From positions 1,674,001 through 1,738,000 of the forward strand of contig CM062387.1 in assembly GCA_031310005.1 (NCBI GenBank): DNA of 64,000 nt, in the 5' to 3' direction. How positions within the stretch are numbered: position 1 is the first letter of the stretch; every line of letters begins with the position of its first letter. The notes beneath the pieces were generated by a model, which ran no database searches, was not told where the DNA came from, and was given only the letters and a program-made list of their open reading frames with translations. Shown here one piece after another: positions 1 through 9,990 of this stretch. Source of the DNA: Dactylellina haptotyla (Eukaryota > Ascomycota > Orbiliomycetes > Orbiliales > Orbiliaceae). Both the position numbers and the translations under genes were made by a program.

Positions 1-1927
1 CCAGTCTCGCCAACAGTCTCCATTCATTGTTACCGGTGTTAGAGATGGTGTTACCCAGGGGCAAGTTCCAGTCCGCAAGGACATCAGGGAGATGATGAAA
101 AACCGAACAGAATTTGAATTGTTCCTTCTTGCTCTCCAGCGATTCTATAGCCTGCCACAGAGCAGTGACCTCTCTTACTATGCGGTTTCCGGTGTCCACG
201 GTAGACCATACAAAGCCTGGGCTGCTGTGCCTAACGGTCGAGGTGCTAACCCAAATACGGGATATTGCACTCACGGCGACCTCCTGTTCTTGCCATGGCA
301 CCGACCTTATCTCGCCATCTATGAGCAGTTCATTTGGAACAACGCTCGAGAAGTCGTTAATCAATTCCCAGACTCGGACCCCAGAAAAGCAGCTTTTAGA
401 ACCGCCCTTTCGGGGCTCCGTATTCCTTACTGGGATTGGGCAAGCGATTCCAGTGTCCCTGCTGAAGTCGGTTCAATGAAAACAATTGAAGTCGCAAACC
501 CACAGGTTGCAGGTGCTAGACAGAGTATCGCCAATCCGTTGTATTCGTACAAGTTTACGGATTTGAGCGAGCTCCCGGGCGCACCATTCAACAGGATGCC
601 GGAGACTTTCCGGTATGCACGAATTGTCAATGGCCGCTACGAGTCTCAACCAACAGTTCTCAATAATGCTATGACTGGAATTGGAGGCAGCTTGAGAAAC
701 AGAGTTTATCAGATGCTCACAGCTCAGGCTTATAAGGACTTTAACCTCGCTGGCACCAAAGTTACAAACCATCCTGGCCAATTTGACGACTCCTTCGAAG
801 GTATCCACGATACAATCCACGGCACTGTTGGCAGCGGTAATATCGCTGGCCACATGGGACAAGTTCCATACGCAGCATTTGATCCTGTAAGAAAATCTTC
901 GGATTCCTGAAACCTGCCAAACATAAATTTCAATTGTGGCTAATGTATTATGTATTAGATTTTCTGGCTCCATCATACCAACGTCGATCGTCTGTTTGCT
1001 ATCTGGCAAGGAATCAATCCCAACTCCATGGCTTTCAATGGCTTCAGCCCATCCGGAACTTTCGCCTTAGCTCCACAGACCGCTGAGAACCTGGACACTC
1101 CGCTTCCTCCATTCCGTCAATCGAATACCGCCTACTTCACCAGCCGTAGCGCCGTTAGAACCAGCACCTTCGGCTACGCTTATCCAGAAACACTAGCTTC
1201 CGAAATGGGCAGTGCTTCGCCAGCGGATGTTATGGCCTCAGTTAACAGAATTTACGGTTTCCGTGCCCCAGCTGGTGTCCTCAGAGCAGCGGCCAACATC
1301 AATCGTCGCAAGCGATCCATTGATGAAAGGTCGACTGATGATAATAACAGCCAGGTTCAATCCAGCGGAAGACTCAATGATCCTCCAGCCGTTGGTGCCC
1401 TCGTGCCCGTTGAGCATAAAATTGTAGACATGGAAACTGAGAAGTACACCGAGTGGACTGCGAACATTCAAGTGAATAGCGGGGCTTTCAACGGTTCTTT
1501 CTCCATTCACTTCTTCCTAGGCGATTCTAATGTCACTGATCCCGCGCTTATGCCTACCGAGAAGAATTTTATTGGTACCCACAGTATCTTCGCCAACCCA
1601 GAAACCGCCAATAATATGCTAGTTGCGGGTGCTATTCCCTTGACTTCAGCGCTTCTCAACAAGGTTGTTGATAAACAGGTTGACAGTCTTCTTCCAGAAT
1701 CCGTGGTTCCATATCTATTGAAGAATCTCAGAGCCAAGGTTACGGTTGGCGCCCGAATTGTTGATCTTAGTAGTGTCAAGGATCTCGCTATCAAGATTTC
1801 GGCCGCGATTGTTACCTTACCCAAGACCATTCAAGACGCTCCACAGTGGGGCAACTTTGAGACCAAGGTCAACTTTATTGATGTTCCTGCTGGGAAGTTC
1901 TCCCCAGTTCCTGCTGAGAAACATTAG
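1..1927 (+). CDS. Tyrosinase (type-3 copper monophenol/o-diphenol oxidase), 5'-partial
   Basis: Copper enzyme that hydroxylates monophenols and oxidises diphenols to quinones for melanin-type pigments. Frame 2 is open from the window edge, so the gene starts upstream. Exons 2-886 and 959-1927; the 72-nt intron (GTAAGA...TTAG) joins ...AAFDP to IFWLHH.... CuA ligands are seen in SGVHGRPY, in YCTHGD (with the Cys two before His that forms the thioether bridge) and in LPWHRPYL. CuB ligands are in GIHDTIHG and FWLHHTNVDRL. The core ends near NRIYGF (about 1250-1262). A linker with a dibasic RRKR (1304-1315) follows, then a C-terminal domain starting YTEWTANIQVNSGAFNGSF, typical of long fungal tyrosinases where it shields the active site until proteolysis. 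No signal peptide can be judged because the N-terminus is missing. Confidence 0.95.
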
Positions 1928-2780
1928 GTCATGAATTGATCATCTCCAGTCCGTGACAAGGCCTGAAAGCCAAACAAAAAAAAATTAAAAAATCGCATCC
2001 CTGCATTCACATGGAGTTTTATCTTTTCGTTATTTCCTTTTCGACCTTTACTTCAGAGTTGTATCGGACGCGCTGTATTTGTATATACTATCGACCGTGG
2101 CATTATAGTGGAGTATCATTTGTTTTATTTCGTTTGTCTTGCCCATAAGAATCAAGGTTTTAATCATGTATATAGTTTGCATTTTGCTCGGTTGTATATA
2201 AAAAGGAAACTTTTTTGTTCCACTAAACCTCAGAAATCTTTGGGGTCCTAAGTTTTTGATACCACAGAAAGTTTAGTCCACGTGATCGTTTGTGCCTGTT
2301 TCAATTTATATTGAAGTGGCGTTTCACGAAGCTAGGGTATTATATTATCAGAAATCTATTAATCTCAAACCATATTTGATTGTATCATACTTGTTCGAAC
2401 CCCTGATTTGTACAGAGTCCCACCTATTACAAACACTTTCTCGAAAGGAGTCGGCGTTACTTGTATATATATCTACACCTAGATGTCTGTTATAGGGCTG
2501 GATGCTGGCATTACTAATCTAAGGATAAATGGGGCCATGACCAGGGCTACGAATATTGATGTGTTGTAGACCAGGTTAAAATAACGCCCCCCATGTAGCT
2601 CGTCATATTCTTACTGTTATGCTTCTCCCCCGCGCAGAGATTGGAGTTTTCTAGTTTATGATTCATTCTACTTTATATGTAGTATGAGTTGTAAATGAAA
2701 GAGCTCGAATTTCCTTTCTTCTACCAGACCTTAAATCAACTTACCTAGATATATACGTCTCTACCGCAAGATCTTCGGTT
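1928..2780. other. Intergenic region between tyrosinase and F-box gene
   Basis: AT-rich spacer between the 3' ends of the tyrosinase and the minus-strand F-box gene (convergent genes). It contains T-rich and TATA-like runs consistent with two 3' untranslated regions. I see no coding region or RNA gene. A TTCGAACC-like string near 2393-2402 lacks a matching upstream tRNA A box. Confidence 0.6.
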
Positions 2781-4738
2781 CTAAAAGAAACTTTGCTTCC
2801 ACCTCCCTTCTAGAAGTTCTTTATATCTGAAATATGTACTATATGTAGATATAAACTCCCAAACTTCGGGATACCAGTGTCGAACATCCGACATGGTGTG
2901 TTGTTGAGTTTTGAAGCTGAACGAACCGCCACATTCCCGGAAATATGCAAAGAACGGATAGGCTTTAGGGGTGCCTCTATCTTTGTTAATATTCTGTTGT
3001 TCGAACAGTATAACCTGTAGATTTGAATTTGCCGACTGCATGGTGTTCATAAGCGGAGGAGCCAACCAAGCTAAAAACTGATGAGGAAATTCTCCTTCCT
3101 CTTTCGCTCCTTTATTCTCTGAGTCCAGCTTTTGGTTGATGAGATAGAACGATTTCAAGGAACGGAACTGAGAACGAGAAAGCTTAGTATTGTTTCCAGG
3201 ACAGTATAGCATAACTTATACAACTCACTGTTGGCACCCAAGAGATTCCTATTTTAGGATATGTAATTCGAACACCGAGGTGCTCAAGTAACGGGAACGA
3301 TGCGATTGTTTTTAGGTCGATTCTCCTGTCTTGTTCTCCCGTACTAATTGGAATATCCAGGACGAAACTTTGGTGTGGTAAAATTTCCAACCGTAGAGAT
3401 TCCAGGTACAATCTTTTCAACGTGCTACAATGGGTTTTAAATGAAAATTTACTAGGGTAATTACCACCCTCGTCGTCTTTCCGGCCACGACTGGTCAGTG
3501 AAAGCGATTCCAATCCTCTATGAAGATTTGATAGAAGGTAGCTGACATCAAACTGAATTTCGTATGTATGAATTGTTAGATCAGTTAAGTTAACCATCGA
3601 TTGCACAAATGGCGGTGGGAATCTCGATGCGAGGGCGCAGTATCTGAGCTCGAATTTCGTGACATTTTTGACGATCATTGTATCCTCCATGAATCTCAGG
3701 ACCTGGTGCCCGATTTCTTGGAGCCGCAGGCTCTCTAGAGCTTCTAGTTTTAATTTATTTTGGACCAGGTTTCTGAATTTGGTCTCATATGCATCGTAAG
3801 GATACAGAGATCCGGATGAGGAAAAATGTAGGGATTTCACTTTCTTGTGGCTTTTCTCGCAGAGGGCCCAGGCTGACTTAAAATTTTCCACGCTCGAATT
3901 AATATTATCCACATGGAGAAATTCAATCGCCCCCGTAGACTCCATCTTTTCGAGCAAGATGAGGGTGTTCTTGACGTCTCGCAAAAAAAGCCTTAGACCT
4001 TTCACCTTCCATTTAGTACTGGGGCTTAGCAATTGGACAACTTCTGGGCACTCTAAACTGAGTTTTCGAGATATACTTTGTTAGATTCAGCTTTTCAATC
4101 GTGAGCGATGCTAAAGACCCAGGCTTGTGGACTCCAGAGGCAGCAGTTAGGTGCCCCATATATTATGATATTTTTCTCAGTGTTGTGGGACTTACTTGAT
4201 GCACTCGAATTTCTCTGGAGAGACTCTTTGAAGTATAACCTCAATAATAATTGCCATTCCTTCTATAATTTTCCAGTACATATACGTGTTTAGACCGGGT
4301 CCCCGGTTTTTCACGATCGAAAGTGTTCGGATGTGTTGTAAAGATTGATGTTCGTATTGGAGTAGTGCACCTATCATGGTCGGATCGAACCCAGATTCGT
4401 ATTCAAAATTTATGGTCACATGGTCATAGAGGGGTATGCTGGCTATCGCCTTGAAACGCTTGCTAACAAGACAGCATGCGGTGAGACCGCCAGATTTGGT
4501 AGGGTGTACCTGTTCAATTCACGAGATTGAGACACCGCCATTAGTTCAGCCGCGGAGTTGGATGGAAGCACATTTGATCTTGCATCGATAATAAATATAT
4601 GTTGGCGAAGCGTCATAGCTGCATAGATGCTTGGCTTCCTGGGGCAGGTGAATACTGAGGGTGAAGATATATACGTACTGGAACACGCCAAAAGATATCC
4701 AACAAGATCTCAGACGGTAGCAGCGATATCCGATCCAT
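2781..4738 (-). CDS. F-box protein with leucine-rich-like C-terminal region
   Basis: Probable substrate adaptor of an SCF (Skp1-Cullin-F-box) ubiquitin ligase; substrate unknown. Proposed exons on the minus strand: 4738-4679, 4509-4196, 4057-3229 and 3167-2781, total 1590 nt, 529 aa. The first exon encodes MDRISLLPSEILLDIFWRVP, the first half of an F-box. Exon 2 gives the second half (LTACCLVSKRFKAIASIPLY), so the domain is split by intron 1. The last intron (GTGAGT...TCTCAG) is clear. The intron between exons 2 and 3 (donor GTAAGT at 4195, acceptor at 4058) is the least certain join and was chosen because it keeps the frame into repeated L-x-x-L-x-L segments. Its head-to-head neighbour is another F-box gene. 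The two look like members of a lineage-specific expanded family. The exact product is unrecognised. Confidence 0.72.
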
Positions 4739-5124
4739 CTTGTCAGAACAGGAACATTCCACACGTACTTAGTTACGGTGGCTGTAGTCTCGCAACAGAA
4801 TCAGGGCGACGTATGTACGCTAAAAGACAGGTGAGGGGAGTTGGAAGCGTGTTAGCTGGGAGCACCGTGCACTGGGAATCTCGAGAGTCATGGCAACTCC
4901 AATGCGTTGTTGTTGAGTTGGCAGGATCCGGATTCAACCAGAGCTGCGCGGCTCTCCCTCATACGATCATAGCTTCGGTGTAAAGAAACGTTCGAAACCG
5001 GTAATAGCATTCGCGATATCACGAAACTTACTGTAACTTTCGTGTACGTATACAATTTTCAGATTGGCTCTTGCCGCGGATTTCTTGTCGCCACGCCGTC
5101 TTGGCCCTAGCATCATCGAACGCC
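4739..5124. promoter_or_regulatory. Shared promoter region of two divergent F-box genes
   Basis: This 386-bp spacer separates the start codons of the two divergent F-box genes, so it should hold both promoters. I recognise no specific factor site. Small ORFs crossing it show no family resemblance. Confidence 0.5.
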
Positions 5125-6360
5125 ATGTCGAACACGAACATATTTTCTCTTCCACCTGAATTGTTACTCATAATTTTCGCTGATAAATCTCTCGACAACC
5201 GCGATGTTGCCAACTGCCAGTCAACCTGCAAGAGATTTCGCAAAATCACAAAAGATCTCCCCATACATCACACTTTCAGGGTTGATCATGTCGCACAACC
5301 GGCCTGGAAGTTGATAAGGCATGTGCTCGTGTACCCAGGGATTGCTAAACGCATCAGATCCATAAATGTTACATGGCACCGTCGTAACTCCGATAAGTTA
5401 CAGACATGGACCCGTGAATGGCGCTGGGAAGAAGCGGAGAAGGAGAAAATTGAAGTCATTGGAGAGAGGTGGATTTCCACCCGGACCATCGCAGCGATTA
5501 TCCAGGGGCTGAATTCGGAAGCCTTACTTCCTTTCCTGCTATGTCTCACGCCGAATTTAGAGTCGTTGAATATTGGAGACGCAGTTCTTAGTTTTATTCA
5601 ACCTGAATATTCAGTTTTCGAAGCGGTTCGATTGATAGAATATTCTTCTACAGGTGTGGATCGGATATGGCAGGGTTCAGAGGGTAGTCGCCAGGATTCA
5701 GCCGGGAGATACCTCGATAAAGTCATGCACGTAGTGCGACCTGGGTATCCAGCTCTATGGTTTCACGAGAATATTAGACCGGGGGACTGGCTGCCAGGAC
5801 TCGCAAATCTCAAGAAGTTTTACCACAGTTGTGTAAAATACGGAGACCCTTACGATTCAAATTACGGCTGGCCAATAGTTTTTCTCCGAAGAATCTTGCT
5901 TCTCCCCAACATTCGAAAGATCAAAATCAAACGCGCCACTTCCATGAAAGATGGTGTATACATACCGATTTCGCGGTTTAGCCCGCCGAAAGACTTTCGG
6001 TCTTCATTGAAAAGCCTTGAGATTCTCGGTACTTTCATCCAGCAAGAAGAATACGATGCAATTGCAAAGCTCACGGGATCTTTGGAATACTTAGCCTTGA
6101 ACCCTAGATTTTGTGGAGACCATAGAAACCACCTACACCTTTCCGGCAAGGGGGCCTTAATAGATGACACTCTATTAGCTGCCCGAATGCCATATATGCA
6201 GCCGTTCCTACAGTACAACCAGGGTACATTAACAGACCGTCGAGTGGTATTCACTGAAGATGAGTTTAAATGGGATGTTGAGGAAAGAAGGCGGTTCTTG
6301 GATGTGTACCTAGAGCAGGAATTTGGGCCTATGGACGATGAAACCGATTCTGAAGAATAG
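5125..6360 (+). CDS. F-box domain protein, single exon
   Basis: Single-exon gene of 411 aa. The N-terminus NIFSLPPELLLIIFADKSL followed by VANCQSTCKRFRKITKDLP is a standard F-box (about residues 5-50), expected to bind Skp1 in an SCF ubiquitin ligase. The rest has no motif I recognise. It includes a W/R/E-rich helical segment (about 90-120), Leu-rich patches, and an acidic tail ending DDETDSEE. An upstream in-frame ATG at 5071 would add 18 residues; I prefer 5125 because the F-box follows at once. It is transcribed away from the minus-strand F-box gene, 386 bp apart. Substrate and pathway unknown. Confidence 0.85.
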   Translation: MSNTNIFSLPPELLLIIFADKSLDNRDVANCQSTCKRFRKITKDLPIHHTFRVDHVAQPAWKLIRHVLVYPGIAKRIRSINVTWHRRNSDKLQTWTREWRWEEAEKEKIEVIGERWISTRTIAAIIQGLNSEALLPFLLCLTPNLESLNIGDAVLSFIQPEYSVFEAVRLIEYSSTGVDRIWQGSEGSRQDSAGRYLDKVMHVVRPGYPALWFHENIRPGDWLPGLANLKKFYHSCVKYGDPYDSNYGWPIVFLRRILLLPNIRKIKIKRATSMKDGVYIPISRFSPPKDFRSSLKSLEILGTFIQQEEYDAIAKLTGSLEYLALNPRFCGDHRNHLHLSGKGALIDDTLLAARMPYMQPFLQYNQGTLTDRRVVFTEDEFKWDVEERRRFLDVYLEQEFGPMDDETDSEE

Positions 6361-6672
6361 GTACACTGTGACATAATATTGAGTAGACCTAAGGGGGTTA
6401 AATTTTTGTCTGTTCAAAACATTATAATCAATATATAATAATATATACAATGACGTTGGTGTTATATTCCTTCCCATAAGAGAAAAATCTGATGAAACTC
6501 GGCTCTATCAAGGCTATCGAATAAAAGTAATTTACTATTATTATATTTTAGCCGATTAAATCGACATTTTTCCCAGGAATATCAACTGTATATAATTATT
6601 ATCAGTAACGAAATATTCGAAATCTACCTCTTGAATAGCCCGCCAACTATCTGTGTGTTGTCACACTACCTA

Positions 6673-6678
6673 ACGCGT
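6673..6678. promoter_or_regulatory. MCB-like ACGCGT box upstream of CHL1
   Basis: Palindromic ACGCGT inside AACGCGTT, about 115-120 bp upstream of the CHL1 ATG. ACGCGT is the MluI cell-cycle box bound by MBF (Mbp1/Swi6) in yeasts to drive G1/S genes. Its use here is inferred from sequence and from the replication-linked role of CHL1. Confidence 0.5.
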
Positions 6679-6741
6679 TGGTCTTCCCACCATATCCTCC
6701 CACCAGTACTGCAGTGCCACTCCAAACCACAGTCATTTTCG

Positions 6742-6747
6742 ACGCGT
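6742..6747. promoter_or_regulatory. Second MCB-like ACGCGT box upstream of CHL1
   Basis: A second ACGCGT, 46-51 bp before the CHL1 start and 69 bp from the first copy. Paired MCBs are typical of MBF targets. It lies close to the ATG, so it may fall in the 5' UTR if transcription starts further upstream. Confidence 0.45.
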
Positions 6748-6792
6748 GCCGCTAGGATATTGAAATCCCAGGTAGTAGGAAGATAGTAAATT

Positions 6793-9700
6793 ATGGCGGG
6801 CTGTACTGACGGGGATGGAGCCGATACTGCCATCACCGCGGCCCAGCGCGATTTTCATCACCCGTACACGCCATACCCGATTCAGCTCGACTTCATGAAC
6901 GCCCTTTACGAAGTTCTTGACACTGGTTGTGTTGGGATTTTCGAGTCGCCTACAGGTACGACCATGTACGCTCCTTTACGCTGGAACCCTCTTGCTACAT
7001 ACAATATCATATCAAGCGACTTTTTAACAATAAATTGACAAAAATAGGAACCGTAAGAGTTTAATCGACTTCTGGCTCAGCTTTCTATCCTAGCTCACAA
7101 ATTGGCTAAAAAAAGGGAAAATCATTGAGCTTAATATGTGGTTCTATGACTTGGCTTCGAGACCACAAACGGCGAAAACTTAATGATGAACTGGCCGAAG
7201 ATATCGATGGTAAAGCGCACCGCTTTTGCATAACATATTTCACATATATGAAGAGCTAATAAGCACCGGTAGATGGTAAAACACCGTCCTGGGTTGTCGC
7301 TCATGCTCGTAAGGAGAAACGAGAGAATGCGCTTCGCGCTCGACGAGAAATGGAGGCAAGATTACAGAAGGTCAGAGAGAAGGAGCGGAAAGAACAAGAA
7401 CAGTATATGAGAAAGATGAACCAGCAGCAGCAGGTCAGGCTATTCGGTGGGAAGCGACAAGTGAGCATACCCATCCGTGTTTCAGGGTGGCTCAAATATA
7501 GCCAATCTAATATCTCTGTGTTTCAGAAACCGGATGGTAACCCAACAACAGCGGAAGAACAAGCGGTTTTAGAAGCTGAGTTCGAACTCAACGATTATCA
7601 GAGTGACAATGATGGCAGCGGCGGTGACCCGGCATTTACTGGGTTCTCGAAAGAGACGATTGAATTGATGAAAAAAGCTGGATATGGCTCTCTTTCCAAG
7701 GCAGAGGAAGAAGATATCCCTGACGAAATCAAGGTAGTTCACGGCTCCACTATGTTAAGCGACGTCCTAAATAGCTGAAGATGGCGTAGATTTTTTACTG
7801 TTCACGAACACATTCGCAACTATCACAATTCACAGCGGAACTCCGTCGCGTTCACCTTCCGCCAACTTTTGATCTTGACGAAGAGCCCTCAGCTACCGAG
7901 GAAGATAGACCGGAGGAAGTTGTAAAACATCTTTCTTTGGGATCTCGCAAGTTGCTTTGCATTAACGATAAAGTTAATACCCCTGGAACGTCGGCGAAAA
8001 CTGTCAACGATCGTTGTTTGGACCTACAACAATCATCCACGCCAGCTGAAAAGAAGTGTCCTTTTTTGCTTCCCAAAGTTGATAATGAAAGAACCGTGTT
8101 AGAAAGGCAGTTCAGAGATCTTGCGTTGGCAGATATCAAGGACATCGAAGATCTGAGAGGGGTTGGTGAAAAGCTGAAGATATGCGGGTACTATGCGTCA
8201 CGGGAGGCGATAAAACCAACAGAAGTGAGCAAATTTGAAATGAGTCGTATCCCTACGGCGATGGTTTGCGCGAGTACTAAACAATCTATAACCAACAGAT
8301 CGTGACACTTCCTTACCCGTTGCTTCTCCAAAAGTCGTCCCGTGAAGCATTGAATATCAGCGTTAAGGGTCATGTTATCATCATCGATGAGGCCCATAAC
8401 CTCATGGACGCCATTGCAAATATTCATTCCGTTTCTATAACGTTGGCGCAACTTACCAAATGCGCAGACAGTCTGACCGCATATATTATGAAGTTTGGTA
8501 AAAAGCTCAAGGGTGGGAATCGGGTTTATGTAGCACAATGTCATAAATTAGTGAATTCCCTTAAGGCTTGGCTCGAAGGAAAGTTCTCGATAGAACCAGG
8601 GAGCGCAAGCTCAAAATTGCCGCCAAAGATTCCAGAGGGAATAGTCTCACAAGGCGAGCTCTTACGCCTCAAGGGCATCGACCAAATCAATATCTTCAAG
8701 CTCGGAAAGTACCTCGAGGAAAGCAAACTACCGCGAAAAGTCGAAGGATACACCGTATTCAAAGAGAACGAAAAACTAGCAGATGAAGCCAAAAAACAAA
8801 AGATTCCAGCAGTGAAAGCGAGGAAAGTGGCAACTTCCGGCGAACTACCAGTCCTAAGTCATGTTTACGCTTTCTTACTCGCGCTCACAAACCCCGAACA
8901 AGAAGGAAAAGTCTTTTACGGCCCCACGGAAGATGTGACTACCGCTACCGACGCGAGGAATGCAGTTGGACTACGGTACATGCTGTTAGACCCGACGCAT
9001 CATTTCAAAGACCTTGTCGAAGATGCTCGCGCGGTAATTTTGGCCGGTGGAACTATGGAGCCGATGTCCGATTACGTCAATCATTTGTTTCCTTATCTAT
9101 CTTCTGAAAAGCTTCGAATAGTGTCCTGCGGACATGTAATACCAAAGGATAACATGCTGGCCATGACCGTTCCGACTGGTGTTACTGGGCAGGAATTCGA
9201 ATTTACGTTCGATAAAAGAGGACAAGCACAGTTGATCATGGAGCTTGGAAGAACCATTTTGAACTTATGCAATGTCATTCCTCACGGTGTGGTTGTATTC
9301 TTTCCGAGTTATTCATATCTGGAAACTGTTGTAAAGGTATGGGAGGGCAAGACTCAAGGTGAAAGTGGAACAATTCAGAGCGGCAGGACTCTGTATGATA
9401 GCTTGCAAGGAAAGAAAGCAGTGTTCAGAGAGGAGAAAGGCAGTAGTAGCGTTGATGAGATATTAAGAGAGTATGCAAAGGCCATTGATTCGGGGAAAGG
9501 AGCTCTGTTGTTAAGTGTGGTGGGAGGTAAGATGTCAGAAGGTATCAATTTTTCTGATAATCTGGGTAGAGGTGTGATCATGGTTGGTCTGCCGTTCCCG
9601 AATATTCATAGCTCGGAGTGGAAGTCAAAGATGGAGTTTGTGGAGCAATCGGTACTGGAAAAACGCAAAGCCGATAGTAATGCGACGGACCAGGGTCTAA

Positions 9701-9990
9701 CCCGAAAGGTCGCGAAGGCCGCGGCGCAGGAGTATTATGAGAATGCGTGTATGAGAGCTGTAAACCAGAGTATCGGCAGGGCTATTCGTCACAGGAACGA
9801 TTATGCCGTTATTCTCCTGTTGGACAAGAGATTCGGCAGGGAGAACATCTGGGGGAAGTTGCCAAAGTGGATACGAGAGGGGACAACGGCAGCGCCTTCA
9901 ACATCTGGGACAGGAAACAAAACCGGGGATGTCAAATTTGGGGTCGTTATGAGGGGAGTGGGCGAGTTTTTTCGGAGAAAGGCGGGTTAA
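6793..9990 (+). CDS. CHL1: ATP-dependent DNA helicase CHL1 (DDX11/FANCJ-like, FeS superfamily 2)
   Basis: 5'-3' DNA helicase of the XPD/FANCJ/DDX11 group, needed for sister-chromatid cohesion and replication-fork maintenance in the nucleus. Exons: 6793-6955, 7048-7052, 7116-7209, 7273-7460, 7527-7733, 7790-8224, 8299-9990; total 2784 nt, 927 aa, the usual size. The N-terminus [15 protein letters not shown] is the Q-motif region. Walker A SPTGTGKS (residues 52-59) is assembled from three exons, the middle one only 5 nt (GAACC). [14 protein letters not shown] (motif Ia) follows at 220. Cys276, 295, 309 and 351 match the four-cysteine iron-sulfur cluster. DEAH is at 394-397 (IIIDEAHNL). The C-terminal helicase half has [18 protein letters not shown] and the motif VI region [21 protein letters not shown]. 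Two ACGCGT boxes precede the gene. Confidence 0.95.

Larger units (their letters stand above)
6361..6792. other. AT-rich intergenic spacer and CHL1 promoter
   Basis: The first ~250 bp are very AT-rich with TATAATTATTAT-like tracts, probably the 3' UTR of the F-box gene. The last ~150 bp are more balanced and contain two ACGCGT boxes, listed separately, in front of CHL1. Confidence 0.55.

Noticed and set aside
2380-2410. Possible tRNA B box (TTCGAACC)
   Set aside because: No A box at the right distance and no cloverleaf arms could be drawn.
4627-4983. A 118-codon frame across the divergent F-box promoter
   Set aside because: Overlaps exon 1 and intron 1 of the minus-strand F-box gene and has no protein character.
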